Shown here piece after piece: positions 24,729-34,628 of a stretch of DNA of 64,000 bases. Numbering within the stretch: the first letter of the stretch is position 1; each line of letters starts with the position of its first letter. The stretch is from the NCBI RefSeq assembly GCF_030285365.1, contig NZ_JASVDS010000007.1:116124-180123 (forward strand). Direction: 5' to 3'. The translations under genes and the position numbers were made by a program. The DNA is from Roseateles subflavus (GTDB lineage Bacteria > Pseudomonadota > Gammaproteobacteria > Burkholderiales > Burkholderiaceae_C). The notes under the pieces were generated by a model. It made no database searches and had not been told where the DNA came from. It worked only from the letters and a program-made list of their open reading frames with translations.

Positions 24729-27700
24729 ATGCACACCGGATCGCAACAGGACACCCGGCTCAGCCCCGCGCTGCGCCCCGGCCATTTCCGGCCCGACGAG
24801 CTGAGCCTGGCCCAGCGCCTGCGCCAGCTGCTGCAATGGGCGCGGCAGCTGGACTTCGTCACGCTGCAGGGGCAGGCCGAGGGCCGCTGGTCCGACCTCC
24901 TGGAGCAGGACCTGAGCCTGCTGCTGGCCGAGCTGTCCGCGCTGCCGCTGGCCCAGTGGCAGGCCCAGGCCCTGCAGCTGGACCGTCTGTCCATCACGCA
25001 GCAGCGCCGGCAGTGCCTGGCCCTGGCTCAGGCGATCAACCGCTGGCATGCCCGGCTGCTCGCCTGCCTGGACGAGCCCGGCATCCGGACGGACGACCCG
25101 CTGCATGCCGTCTCCCGCCTGCTGCAGGACCGCCTGACCGGCGTGCTCGCGCCCCAGGTGCAGCGCCTGCTCGCGGCGGACGACCCGGGCCGCACGGCGC
25201 CGCTGCACTGGCATCCGCACTGGGGCCTGCCGCCGGATGCCGCCCATCCGGCGGAGGCGCCCCCGAGCGAGCTGCGTGACCACCGGCTGCTGTGGCTCTC
25301 GATGTGCCGCGTGCTCGCCGGGCTGCAGCAGGCCGCGCGCAAGGCGCTGCCCGACAGCCTGCGCACGCAGCACCACGAGCCCTCGACCGGCCTGCTGCTC
25401 GCGGTGACGCAGCTGCTGCAGCACAGCCGCGAGCCGCTGGACCGCTTCAATGAGCGCCTGACCCACCACTACTACGCCGCCCGGCTCGGTCTCGGCCGCG
25501 AGCCCGATGCCCCGGCGCTCGTGCACCTGCTGCTGGAGCGGCAGCCGCATGCCCGGCGCCCGGTGCAGCTGCCCGCAGGCACGCGCTTCGTGGCGACGCA
25601 GGACGGCAGCAGCCGCAGCGCCGAGTCCCTGCACGAGCTCTGGCTGAGCCCGCAGAAAGTCACGCACCTGCTGAGCCTGCACCAGCCGCAGGACGAGGAC
25701 ATCTCCCCCGAACGGGACTACGGCTACGCCACCAGCGCCGTCGCCTGGCAGGGCCGCACGCCGGCACCGGACACGCTGGCGGACGTTCCGCCCCGCGCCC
25801 GTCCGCCGCTGGGCGGCGGTCCGGACGCGGTGCCCGCCCGGCAGGGACTCGCGCTCGCCAGCCCGCTGCTTCTGCTGCACGAGGGGCGTCGCCACCTGCA
25901 GCTGCACGTGAACCTGCGCGTCCCGTCCGGCTTCGAGGACGGCGGCCCCACGCCCAGCGCCCTGGCCTGCACCCACCTGGCGCAGCGCGAGCGGCAGGAG
26001 GGCTGGCTGCCGGTGGGCGCCGAGCCCGCGGCGGCCGAGTGGGCGCAGTGGCTGCAGCGCCTGGGCAGCGACGCCCCGGGGCTCGCCGGCGCCCCCTGGC
26101 TGCAGTACCTGCTCGTGCGCTGCCTGCACGCGAACCGCCCCGAGACGCTGACGCCCTGGCTCGGTCGCCTCTTCGCCGTCTGGCTGTGCGCCACGACCCG
26201 CCATCTCAGCCGTGATGCGCTGGCCCTGCTGCGCCGCCACGCGGCCCAGGTGCTGGTCGATTACGTGCCCGAGCCCGGCCAGCACGTGGATGTCGATGAT
26301 CCGCTGGCCCTGCTCTATTCCGAGCGCCCGCTGGAGCGTTCGCTCATCTTCGACCGCGTCTTCCGGGGCGCCTGGTCTGCGCGGCTGAGCACCGCCGAGG
26401 GCTGGATGACCCACGACGAGGTGTTCGCCACGCATGGATCCCAGGGCGAGCCGGACCCGGCGCCGAGCCCGGATGCGGGCAAGGCGCCGCTCCACGATCC
26501 GGGCCTCGAGAGCCCGGACCCCCCGCCCCCCGCGCGGGCCTGCGGCCTCGTCCTGTCGCTGCAGATCGGGTCCGACCAGCCCGCCATCGGCGCCACCACC
26601 GCGGCCGTCCATGGCGCCGAATGGCCGGGGCTGCCGGTCCTGCAGCTCACGCTGCAGAGCCGATCGCGCCTCTTTGCGAGCAGCCTGCTGCAGCAGCTGC
26701 CGCTGGAGTCCCTGCAGCTGGAGGTCCGGGTGCAGGGCCTGCGCGCGCTCGAGCTACACAACCAGCTGGGCCGGCTGGACCCGAGCAAGCCCTTCATGCC
26801 CTTCGGCCCGCTGCCGGAGACGGGCGCCTACCTGATGTTCAGCCACCCGGAACTGGCGGGCAAGGCGCTGCAGTCGCTGCAGCTGCGCCTGCAGTGGCAG
26901 GGTCTGCCGCGCCGGCCCTGGGACGAGCATTACGCCGGCTATCCCGACTGCCCGTGGACCCCCCGCACCCTGATCGCGCAGACCTCGGTCCTGGCCGACG
27001 GGCAGTGGCGGGACATCGGCGGCCCCGGCCTGCCGCTGTTCGGCGACACGACGCGCGGCCGCCCCGCCAGCGATCAGACACTGGACTTCGACGGCACGCC
27101 GCTGCTGCGCCTGCACCGCCCCGCCGGCGCCGTGCCCGGCACCGGGCAGGACTACAACCTGCTCACCCGCCATGGCTATTTCCGCCTGAGCCTGGCCGGC
27201 TCGCCTCACGCCTTCGGGCATGCCGCCTACCCCCGCCTGCTGACCGAGACGCTGACGCTCAACAGCCGTCTGAAGAAGCCGGCCCCTCTGCCCCAGGCCC
27301 CCTACACGCCGACGCTGGCGAGCGTCGAGGCCGACTACGCCGCCACGCAGCGCATCGCCGCCCACGGGACCGCACCGCTGGCCGACGGCACCGAGATCCG
27401 CTACCTCGGCCCCTTCGGCTCACAGGCGCTGCACACGCTCCCGCAGGCCGCCCCGCGCCACGTGCTGCAGCGCTGGCCCGCCACCGGCCAGCTGCTGATC
27501 GGCCTCGAGGGCGAGCCGCCGCAAGGGGCGCTGAGCCTGCTCTTCCAGCTGCGGGCCGAATCGGCCCGCGAGCCGCTCGGCCGTGACCTGCCCCTGCTGC
27601 GATGGCAGGCCTGGTGCGGGGACGACTGGGCGGATCTCGAGGCCCACCGCGTGCTGCTGGACGGCACGCAGGGCCTGCTGCGCACGGGCGTCGTCGTGCT

Positions 27701-28700
27701 GGACCTGCCGGTGGGCATGAGCGCGGACTGCCCCGCCCTGCCGCCCGGCGCCTACTGGCTGCGCCTGCTGGGCGACGAGCGCCTACCGCTGCTGGCCGGG
27801 CTGCAGGGCGTCTGGACCAACGGCCTGCTGGCCCGGCTGCAGGGCGCGCCCCTGCCGCGACCGCTGGCGCCACTGTCCATCCGGGCGGCGCAGGACGCGG
27901 TGCCAGGTCTTGCCACCGTGCGCCAGCCCTGGGCCTCGTTTGCCGAGCGCGCCGCCGAGGCGGAGCCCGACTGGATCACCCGCATCGCCGAGCGCCTGCG
28001 CCACCGCGGCCGCGCGGCCATGCCCTGGGACTACGAGCGCCTGGTGCTGCAGCAGTTCCCGCAGGTGCAGCGCATCAAGTGCATCCCCGCCTCGGACCCG
28101 CGGGGCGACGGGCGCCTGACGCTCGTCGTCGTCCCCGCGCTGCCCGCCGGCATGGCCCCGGACGGCGCCGAGGCGCCCAAGCTGGATGCCGCCACGCTGG
28201 GTCTTATCCACCGCTGGGTGGCCGCGCGCATGCCGCCGGGCCAGCCGCTGCTGGTGCGCAATGCGAGCTACGAGCGGCTGCAGGTCCGCTGCAGCCTGCG
28301 CCTCAGGGCCGGCGAGCCCCGCGGCGAGCGCCTGCGCCAGCTCAACGACGCCCTGCGCGGCTTCCTCTCGCCCTGGCGCGAGGGCGGACCCACGATGCAG
28401 TTCGACTGGCGCCTGCAGGTCGACGAAGTCGAGGCCTTCCTGCGCGCTCAGCCGGGCGTGGCCTCGCTCGGGCAGGCCTCGGTGCTGCAGATCGTGCGGG
28501 ACGACCACGGCCGCCACACGCTGCGCGACACCGCCCTCGTGGGCCGCCTGCTCCGGCCGGCCCGGCCCTGGAGCCTGGCGCTGCCCACGCGCAGCCATCT
28601 TCTCGAACTCAGCGAACACCCCAGCCCCCACGCGCCCGCCAGCGGGATCGCCAAGCTCACCCTGGGTGGCAGCTTCATCATCGGGCAGGACACAGCATGA
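24729..28700 (+). CDS. Baseplate J-like wedge protein (Afp11-like)
   Basis: This 1323-residue protein is the largest product in the operon. The N-terminal two thirds are Leu/Arg/Gln-rich and poorly conserved. The C-terminus has the baseplate-J region (FAERAAEAEPDWITRIAERL, RIKCIPASDPRGDGRLTLVV, then FLSPWREGGPTMQFDWRLQV and DEVEAFLRAQPGV), as in gp6/gpJ wedge proteins. It forms the ring joining the hub to the fibres. A variant copy of the dispersed motif lies inside at 27899-27914. The stop overlaps the next start (ATGA). Confidence 0.88.
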   Translation: MHTGSQQDTRLSPALRPGHFRPDELSLAQRLRQLLQWARQLDFVTLQGQAEGRWSDLLEQDLSLLLAELSALPLAQWQAQALQLDRLSITQQRRQCLALAQAINRWHARLLACLDEPGIRTDDPLHAVSRLLQDRLTGVLAPQVQRLLAADDPGRTAPLHWHPHWGLPPDAAHPAEAPPSELRDHRLLWLSMCRVLAGLQQAARKALPDSLRTQHHEPSTGLLLAVTQLLQHSREPLDRFNERLTHHYYAARLGLGREPDAPALVHLLLERQPHARRPVQLPAGTRFVATQDGSSRSAESLHELWLSPQKVTHLLSLHQPQDEDISPERDYGYATSAVAWQGRTPAPDTLADVPPRARPPLGGGPDAVPARQGLALASPLLLLHEGRRHLQLHVNLRVPSGFEDGGPTPSALACTHLAQRERQEGWLPVGAEPAAAEWAQWLQRLGSDAPGLAGAPWLQYLLVRCLHANRPETLTPWLGRLFAVWLCATTRHLSRDALALLRRHAAQVLVDYVPEPGQHVDVDDPLALLYSERPLERSLIFDRVFRGAWSARLSTAEGWMTHDEVFATHGSQGEPDPAPSPDAGKAPLHDPGLESPDPPPPARACGLVLSLQIGSDQPAIGATTAAVHGAEWPGLPVLQLTLQSRSRLFASSLLQQLPLESLQLEVRVQGLRALELHNQLGRLDPSKPFMPFGPLPETGAYLMFSHPELAGKALQSLQLRLQWQGLPRRPWDEHYAGYPDCPWTPRTLIAQTSVLADGQWRDIGGPGLPLFGDTTRGRPASDQTLDFDGTPLLRLHRPAGAVPGTGQDYNLLTRHGYFRLSLAGSPHAFGHAAYPRLLTETLTLNSRLKKPAPLPQAPYTPTLASVEADYAATQRIAAHGTAPLADGTEIRYLGPFGSQALHTLPQAAPRHVLQRWPATGQLLIGLEGEPPQGALSLLFQLRAESAREPLGRDLPLLRWQAWCGDDWADLEAHRVLLDGTQGLLRTGVVVLDLPVGMSADCPALPPGAYWLRLLGDERLPLLAGLQGVWTNGLLARLQGAPLPRPLAPLSIRAAQDAVPGLATVRQPWASFAERAAEAEPDWITRIAERLRHRGRAAMPWDYERLVLQQFPQVQRIKCIPASDPRGDGRLTLVVVPALPAGMAPDGAEAPKLDAATLGLIHRWVAARMPPGQPLLVRNASYERLQVRCSLRLRAGEPRGERLRQLNDALRGFLSPWREGGPTMQFDWRLQVDEVEAFLRAQPGVASLGQASVLQIVRDDHGRHTLRDTALVGRLLRPARPWSLALPTRSHLLELSEHPSPHAPASGIAKLTLGGSFIIGQDTA
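27899..27914. repeat. Variant copy of the dispersed motif
   Basis: GGTGCCAGGTCTTGCC is the exact reverse complement of the 16-mer at 23124-23139 and lies in the baseplate J gene. Confidence 0.65.
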
Positions 28701-29503
28701 CGAGCAGAAACCGTGAAACGCTGAAGAACTACTTCCGCGACGGGCAGCTGCCCACGCAGGACCACTTCCACGACCTCATCGACTCCATGCTCAACATGGC
28801 CGACGAGGGCTTCCGCAAGACCGTGGCGCATGGCGAGCAGATCTACGCCCCCGTCGGGCACGACGCGCTGCTGAGCTTCTACCGCGACCAGATGCCGGAG
28901 CAGGTGCTGTGGCAGGCGGGCCTGCACGCGCAGCGGGATCAGCTGCTGATCCACAGTCCCGGCCTCGGCAAGGACCCGCTGCTGACCCTGGACCGCCAGC
29001 AGCGCGTGGGCATCGGCACCGCCAGCCCGGCCGACAAGCTCGATGTGAGCGGCCACGTGGCCTCGCACGGGCGGCGCGGCAACCTCCCGCTGCCCGGCCC
29101 CGTCCTGGCCAACGGCAAGTGGCAGGACCTGACGGGCGACCTGGAGGGCTGCCAGGGCTTCGAGATCGTCGCGGGTGCCGGGCAGCCGGGCAGCGGCCAC
29201 TTCGGCCTCATGCACGCCGTGGCGCTCAGCACCTACAACCCCGGCCGAGGCCTGCTGACGTGGTTCCGCCGCCAGCGCGGCATCCGCACGACGCAGGCCT
29301 GGTGGGGCCGCCGCTGCGACCGGCTGCAGCTGCGCTGGTTCGGCAGCGAGGGCCGCCAGGCGAGCTACCGGCTGCAGATCCGCACCGCCTGCAACTTCGG
29401 CGACACGCTGCGCATCCAGGTCCACCTGACCCAGCTGTGGTTCGACCCGCACATGGCCGGCTGCCAGCCCCCGGTCCAGGCCGCACCGGGAGCCCAGCCA
29501 TGA
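28697..29503 (+). CDS. Fibre-like protein of the injection system, possible receptor-binding part
   Basis: The 268-residue protein starts RETLKNYFRDGQLPTQDHFH, an N-terminal segment I associate with fibre-type proteins in extracellular contractile clusters. A phage-fibre-like GIGTASPADKLDVSG turn follows near residue 115. The C-terminal half (from about residue 135) looks beta-rich and contains many aromatic and Arg residues (LLTWFRRQRGIRTTQAWWGR). It could be the tail fibre that recognises target cells, or a baseplate decoration. No classical long Afp13-type fibre is seen in the cluster. The ATGA overlaps on both sides make it a firm part of the operon. Confidence 0.72.
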   Translation: MTSRNRETLKNYFRDGQLPTQDHFHDLIDSMLNMADEGFRKTVAHGEQIYAPVGHDALLSFYRDQMPEQVLWQAGLHAQRDQLLIHSPGLGKDPLLTLDRQQRVGIGTASPADKLDVSGHVASHGRRGNLPLPGPVLANGKWQDLTGDLEGCQGFEIVAGAGQPGSGHFGLMHAVALSTYNPGRGLLTWFRRQRGIRTTQAWWGRRCDRLQLRWFGSEGRQASYRLQIRTACNFGDTLRIQVHLTQLWFDPHMAGCQPPVQAAPGAQP

Positions 29504-32085
29504 GCGCCTCCAGCATCGCCCGGCATCGCGGCGACCGCCCGGACCCGCTCGGCTTCGACGTCCTGCGCGAGCGGGGCATCGCGTGGGCACAGCAGGCCTC
29601 CGGCCGGATCTGGACGGACTACAACCTGCACGACCCGGGCGTGAGCCTGATCGAGGCCCTGTGCTACGCGCTCACCGAGGATGTGTTCGCCGCCCGCCAG
29701 GAGGTGCCGACCCTGCTGGGCCTCGACCCCCTCGCCGACGATGCGGCGTGGGAGCGCTTCGGTCTGTCTCGCCGGGGTCAGCAGGAGCCCTGCCGCCCCT
29801 TGAGCGAGCAGGACTGGCAGCTCTGGCTCCGCCAGCAACTGCCCCAGGCCCGCCAGCTGCAGATGCGGGCGCGGCTCGACGCCGACGGCCGCTTCACGGG
29901 CCAGTGGTCGCTCACCCTGCAGGACCGGGGTGATGACGCGCTGGAGCGGTCGGGGCTGCGGCAGCAGGCGCTCAAGGCCTTCTGGAGCCGCCGCAACCTG
30001 GCCGAGGACCTGGCCCATCCGCCGCATTCGCTGGCGCCCCGCTGGGTCGCGCTGGCGCATCTGCGTGTCGCCGTGACCGGCGAGCGCGAGCTGGCGGAGC
30101 TGCTGGGCGAACTGCTGCAGCGCTGCGACGATGCCATCTCCAGCCGCATTCCGGACAGCCCGGAGCAAGACCTGCCCCTCCACGGCCCCGAGTTCTGCGA
30201 CGGACCGCTCGGGCGCCCGCCCCACGAGGAGGAGCTGCAGTGGCTGGAGTCCCGCCATCCGGTGCTGCACCCGGCCGACCTCGCCCGGCAGCTGGGCGAG
30301 CTGCCCGGCATTGCGGGCGTCGAGGACCTGCACCTCGCGCTCGCCGGCGAGGACGCCGAGCGTGCCGCCCCCGCGGCGCTGCCGCAGGGCAGCCTGCAGC
30401 GCTGGGGCATGGACTGGGCCTTGCGCCTGCGCTGGCCGGACCGGCCGCAGGACCTGGCGGGCTGGCAGGTGTTCAAGGACGGCGCGGCCATGCGCCTGGA
30501 TCGCGGGGCCCTGCTGGGCCAGCTGCAGGAGTGGCGGCGGGTGATGTCCCTGCGTCGCGCCGGCAGCGGTGGCGAGGCGGTGTCGCAGGCCCTGGCCCAG
30601 CCCTGGCCCGGCTTTCCCGCCCCCGCCGCGCTGCCGCCCCTGCCGGCCTGGCGGGACGACCACCTGCCGGCCACCGCCGCGCTGCCACCGCTCTACGAGC
30701 AGGCACTGCAGGCCGGGGCCGGCCACGGCCCGGGGCTTCGCGCGCAGTGGACCGGCTATCGTGCGCTGCTGGAGCAGGGCCTGGTGCAGGTGCAGGTGCA
30801 GCGCGAGCAGCTGCCGCGCCTCTACGCGCTGGACCAGGCCGAACACCGCAGCTACTGGCCCGGCCTGCCGGGCGAGGCTCAGCTGCCCGGGCTCGATGCC
30901 CTGCTGCAGAACCGGCGCGAGCGGCTGCCGCGCGGCGCATGGATCGACGACGAGGCGCTGGACCGGCGCCATCGCCTGCTGGACTACCAGCTCGCCCTGC
31001 ACGGCGAGCTGCTGGACCACGGCACGCTGCAGGGGCTGCCCTGCTATTTCGAGCCCCAGGCCTGGACGCAGCACCTGCTGCGGCTCAAGCGCCGCTTCGC
31101 GCGGCGCCTGCCACGGCTCACGCAGGACCGCCACGCGGGGGCGGACTACAGCCTGCCGCTGCTGGACCACCCGGACCACGCACCCCCGCTGCAGGAGCGT
31201 CTGGCCCTGCAGCTCGGCTGTCTGGCCGGGCACAGCCGCCGGCTGAGCGGCGCGCTGGAGGCCCTGTTCGAGCACCTCGCGGCGCCGATGGACACCGACG
31301 ACACCGACACCGACGACGTGGACAGCGCCGGCGAGCGGCCGATGCGCCGCCTCCGCGAGGACGACGAGCGCCACCTGCGCCCCGTGCTCGAAGCGCAGTC
31401 CCGCGCCCGCCCGCTCGAAGGGCCGCCACTGGCGGAGCGGCTCTCCGGGCTCGCGCACGTGCTGCGGCCGCTGGGTCCCGATCTCGCCTGGCTCCAGGCG
31501 GCGCTGCACCCGCAGCGTTTCCAGCAGGCCGGCGAACGCGGCCCGCTGCTGCTGCTGGACGACACCGGCCGGCAGGCCTGGTCCATCGAGCTCGGCGGGC
31601 GCGGCCGGGACGACGGGCCTGCGTCGGCCTATGCGCTGGCGCAGGAGCTGCATGAGCTGGCCTGCCTCATCCAGCTGCAATGCGAGGGCCTGCATCTGGT
31701 CGAGCCGCTGCTGCTGCGCCCCGTGGACGTGGTGCAGGGGACCGGCACCGCCGGGGAGCCCTCGGGACGACCAGCGGTCGATCTCTACCTGGTGTGCACC
31801 GGCTGGACGGCGCGTGCGCGCGACGAGCGCTACCGGGAGCTCGTGCAGGCGCAGCTGCTGCGGGAGGCGCCGGCCCATCTGCGTTGCGGCCTGCTGTGGC
31901 TGGACGCCGGGGAGATGCGCGCCTTCGAGACGATGTGGGCCCGCTGGCTCGGGCTGCGGCGCCGCTACTGCCTGGCCCTGCTGGCCGGTTCGGTCTCCCC
32001 CCGCATCGCCGATCCGCTGGACGAGGCGGGCACCGCCTTGCTCGCCTGGCTGCAGACACAGGCCGCCGGCCAGGAGCAGCCATGA
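29500..32085 (+). CDS. Second baseplate wedge protein (Afp12-like)
   Basis: The 861-residue protein starts with PDPLGFDVLRERGIAWAQQA and SGRIWTDYNLHDPGVSLIEA. The latter is close to the gp6/baseplate-J-like 'W-T-D-Y-N-x-H-D-P-G' region of second wedge proteins. The rest is helical and charged, with an Asp/Thr-rich insert near residue 598 (TDDTDTDDVDS). With the first wedge protein it would form the baseplate ring. The start overlaps the fibre-like gene stop by ATGA, and the stop overlaps the tape-measure gene start by 4 bp. Confidence 0.82.
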   Translation: MSASSIARHRGDRPDPLGFDVLRERGIAWAQQASGRIWTDYNLHDPGVSLIEALCYALTEDVFAARQEVPTLLGLDPLADDAAWERFGLSRRGQQEPCRPLSEQDWQLWLRQQLPQARQLQMRARLDADGRFTGQWSLTLQDRGDDALERSGLRQQALKAFWSRRNLAEDLAHPPHSLAPRWVALAHLRVAVTGERELAELLGELLQRCDDAISSRIPDSPEQDLPLHGPEFCDGPLGRPPHEEELQWLESRHPVLHPADLARQLGELPGIAGVEDLHLALAGEDAERAAPAALPQGSLQRWGMDWALRLRWPDRPQDLAGWQVFKDGAAMRLDRGALLGQLQEWRRVMSLRRAGSGGEAVSQALAQPWPGFPAPAALPPLPAWRDDHLPATAALPPLYEQALQAGAGHGPGLRAQWTGYRALLEQGLVQVQVQREQLPRLYALDQAEHRSYWPGLPGEAQLPGLDALLQNRRERLPRGAWIDDEALDRRHRLLDYQLALHGELLDHGTLQGLPCYFEPQAWTQHLLRLKRRFARRLPRLTQDRHAGADYSLPLLDHPDHAPPLQERLALQLGCLAGHSRRLSGALEALFEHLAAPMDTDDTDTDDVDSAGERPMRRLREDDERHLRPVLEAQSRARPLEGPPLAERLSGLAHVLRPLGPDLAWLQAALHPQRFQQAGERGPLLLLDDTGRQAWSIELGGRGRDDGPASAYALAQELHELACLIQLQCEGLHLVEPLLLRPVDVVQGTGTAGEPSGRPAVDLYLVCTGWTARARDERYRELVQAQLLREAPAHLRCGLLWLDAGEMRAFETMWARWLGLRRRYCLALLAGSVSPRIADPLDEAGTALLAWLQTQAAGQEQP

Positions 32086-34628
32086 ACGCGCACGTGATCG
32101 AGACGCTCAGCCTGGAGCTGCGGCACCGCAGCGGACAGGCCGCCACCCAGGGCCATGCCTTCCACGAGCGGCTGCTGCGCTTCCTCCGCGGCGACGGGCT
32201 GCGGCTGATCGAGCAGCAGTTCGACCACTGGGCCCCGCGCCTGCGCGAGCCGCTGCTGCGGCGCCTGGAGCTGGACCTCGGCTGCCTGCGGCCGGGCCAG
32301 GACGAGCAGGAATGGCAGCGCCGCCTCGCCGTGGCGCTGGAGGAAGCGCTGCTGCCGCTGGCCGTGGCGCCGGACGAACGGGGGGGCGCCCACGGGCGGC
32401 CGGCGGCGTCCGCCGGGGCGGCGCAGTCCCTGCAGCATTTCCTGGGCTACCTCGATCGTGGCCACCTGCCCTGGCAGCTGGCGGGCACGCCGCAGGGCTC
32501 GCTGTCCCGCTGGCTCGCCTGGCTGGTGCGGCAGCAGGGGGGCGCCCTCTGGCGGGCCCTGGAGCGGCATCCGGCCGGTCCGCGGCTGCTCGCGCGGCTG
32601 CGCGGCATCAGCCCGCACGAGGGGCTGCAGGCGCTGCTGGCACAGCGTGATCCCCACCTCGGGCGGCAGCTGGAGCAGCTGGACGAGCAGGCGCTGCTGC
32701 CCTTGCAGGCCAGCGGACGCCTCAGCGCCTATGAACGCCAGCGCCTCCAGCAGGTGCTCCGGGCCGAGGCCCTGGACCTGCTGTGGGAGGCCCGCGGCCG
32801 CCCGCTGGGCGAGGCCCGCCGGGAGCGCCTGCGGCGGGCGCTGCAGGCGCAGCTCAGCCAGGCCCTGGGTGCGGGCTGGCAGGCACGCCTGCAGCCGCTC
32901 GCCCCGCCCCGCGGCGAGCGCGGCCTGCTGCAGGAGCTGCTGCAGGCCCGCGACGGCCCGTCCCGCAGGCAAGACCTGACCCCGGCCCTGAGCGCCGACC
33001 TGAGCGCGGACCTGGCGACCCTCGAACTCGGGAGCGCGGCGACCCTGCTCGGCCGCTCCCCCGGCCGTGTCTGGGAGGCCGGGCTGCTGCGCCTGCGCCC
33101 CTTGCTGGATGCGGGACGTCCGCTGCCACTGTCCCAGCAGCAGCGCCTCCTGCGCCAGCTGCGCCTGCTGGGCAGCCACCACGGCCCGGCGCTGGGCCAG
33201 CGTCTGCTGCAGTGGATCCAGGCCGGCGCCGCGCGGCGCCGCTGGGCGCTCGCGCTGAGCCCGGCGCATTTCGGCGGCCTGCTCGGCTGCCTGATGCCCG
33301 CGCCGGCGGCCCCGCCCCGCGCCGGTGAGGCGCTGCCGCTCGCCCCGGCGGCCCCGGCCGTGCACTTTGCGGAGTCCCTGCGCCAGGCGGCCCTGCGGCT
33401 GCAGCGCCGCGCGCCGCCCGGGCTGCGTCCCGGGCTGTCACGGCTGCAGTCCCTGCTGATGGAAGCCTGCCTCGACGCCGCCTCCCGCGGCGAACGCCTG
33501 CCCGACCACCACGCCGGCTGGCAACGCTTCTGGGACGCCGCCTGGCAGCGCTGGGAGGCGCCCGGTCCCACGCCCGAACGCGCGCCCCCTCGGGCAGGGG
33601 CCGAGCCGCGCGCCGGCGGGGAGTCCGCCGCCGCCTCGCCCTGGCTGCCCCCGGCGCCGCCCCGCCCGGTGCGCCCGCAGGCGCCGGACGGCCCGGCAGC
33701 CTCACCGCTGGACCGCGCGCTGCAGGGCCTGGCCCGGCAGTGCGAGCAGGGCCGCTGGCACTGGCCGCAGCGACTGCGCCTGGCCCGGCTGCTCAGCAGC
33801 GAACAGGCCTGCACCCGCTGGCTGCGCCTGTTCGACGAATCCCGGCGCTGGCAGATGATTCGCGCCCAGTTCGGCGCAGCCTCGCAAGCCCTGCAGCAGC
33901 GCGCCGGCCGCCTGCTGCGCTGGCTCGGGCAGACCGTGCAGGAGCCCGCGGCGGCCCTGGCCGAGCACTGGCGCCGGCTCACCCGCGCGCTGTTCCTCGA
34001 CGGGCGCCCGGCCACCGCGGACGCCCTGCGCGACGCCTACCAGCAGGCCCCGGCGCCCCCACCGCCGGAGCCCGCCTCCCGGCCCGCGCCGCCGGCCGCG
34101 ACCGAGCGCGAGCCCATCTGGGTGGACGACGCGGGCCAGGTGCTGCTGGCCGCCTATGCCGAACGGCTGTTCAAGCACCTGGACCTCCTGGACCAGGGCC
34201 GCTTCCGGGACGAGGCCGCCCGCGCGCGCGCCGTGCAATGCCTGCAACGCCTGTGCCACGGCGAGCAGGTGCGGGACGAGTGCGACACCGTGCTCTCGCG
34301 CCTGCTGTGCGGCGCCGAACCGGCCACTCGCCTGCCCGACGTGCCGCCGCTGCCGCCCGAGACCGAGGCCCTGCTGGAGCAGATGCTGCAGGCCGTGATC
34401 GCGCACTGGAAGGCGCTGGGGCGCACCTCGATCGCGGGCCTGCGCGAGACCTTTCTGCAGCGCCGTGGCCGCCTGCTGAAGGAGCGGCCCCGCCACGATG
34501 CCCCGCCGGCGTGGCGCTTGCGCGTCGAGAAGCGCGGCCTGGACGTGCTGCTGGACCGCCTGCCCTGGGGCTTCTCGACGATCCGCCTGCCCTGGATGGA
34601 AGGAGTGCTGCATGTGGAATGGCGTTGA
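32082..34628 (+). CDS. Contractile injection system tape measure protein (CIS_TMP)
   Basis: The 848-residue helical protein is rich in Leu, Gln, Arg and Ala. Its N-terminus (HVIETLSLELRHRSGQAATQ) and C-terminus (EPIWVDDAGQVLLAAYAERL; LRVEKRGLDVLLDRLPWGFS followed by TIRLPWMEGVLHVEW) are hallmark ends of the CIS tape measure family. It sets tube length and is probably expelled or threaded in the tube lumen. A copy of the 15-bp motif falls in a poorly conserved linker and encodes RRQDLTPA. Its last 17 bases overlap the ATPase gene. Confidence 0.88.
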   Translation: MNAHVIETLSLELRHRSGQAATQGHAFHERLLRFLRGDGLRLIEQQFDHWAPRLREPLLRRLELDLGCLRPGQDEQEWQRRLAVALEEALLPLAVAPDERGGAHGRPAASAGAAQSLQHFLGYLDRGHLPWQLAGTPQGSLSRWLAWLVRQQGGALWRALERHPAGPRLLARLRGISPHEGLQALLAQRDPHLGRQLEQLDEQALLPLQASGRLSAYERQRLQQVLRAEALDLLWEARGRPLGEARRERLRRALQAQLSQALGAGWQARLQPLAPPRGERGLLQELLQARDGPSRRQDLTPALSADLSADLATLELGSAATLLGRSPGRVWEAGLLRLRPLLDAGRPLPLSQQQRLLRQLRLLGSHHGPALGQRLLQWIQAGAARRRWALALSPAHFGGLLGCLMPAPAAPPRAGEALPLAPAAPAVHFAESLRQAALRLQRRAPPGLRPGLSRLQSLLMEACLDAASRGERLPDHHAGWQRFWDAAWQRWEAPGPTPERAPPRAGAEPRAGGESAAASPWLPPAPPRPVRPQAPDGPAASPLDRALQGLARQCEQGRWHWPQRLRLARLLSSEQACTRWLRLFDESRRWQMIRAQFGAASQALQQRAGRLLRWLGQTVQEPAAALAEHWRRLTRALFLDGRPATADALRDAYQQAPAPPPPEPASRPAPPAATEREPIWVDDAGQVLLAAYAERLFKHLDLLDQGRFRDEAARARAVQCLQRLCHGEQVRDECDTVLSRLLCGAEPATRLPDVPPLPPETEALLEQMLQAVIAHWKALGRTSIAGLRETFLQRRGRLLKERPRHDAPPAWRLRVEKRGLDVLLDRLPWGFSTIRLPWMEGVLHVEWR
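32968..32982. repeat. 15-bp dispersed motif inside the tape measure gene
   Basis: An exact copy of GGCAAGACCTGACCC lies within the reading frame, encoding part of RRQDLTPA in a variable linker. Confidence 0.85.
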
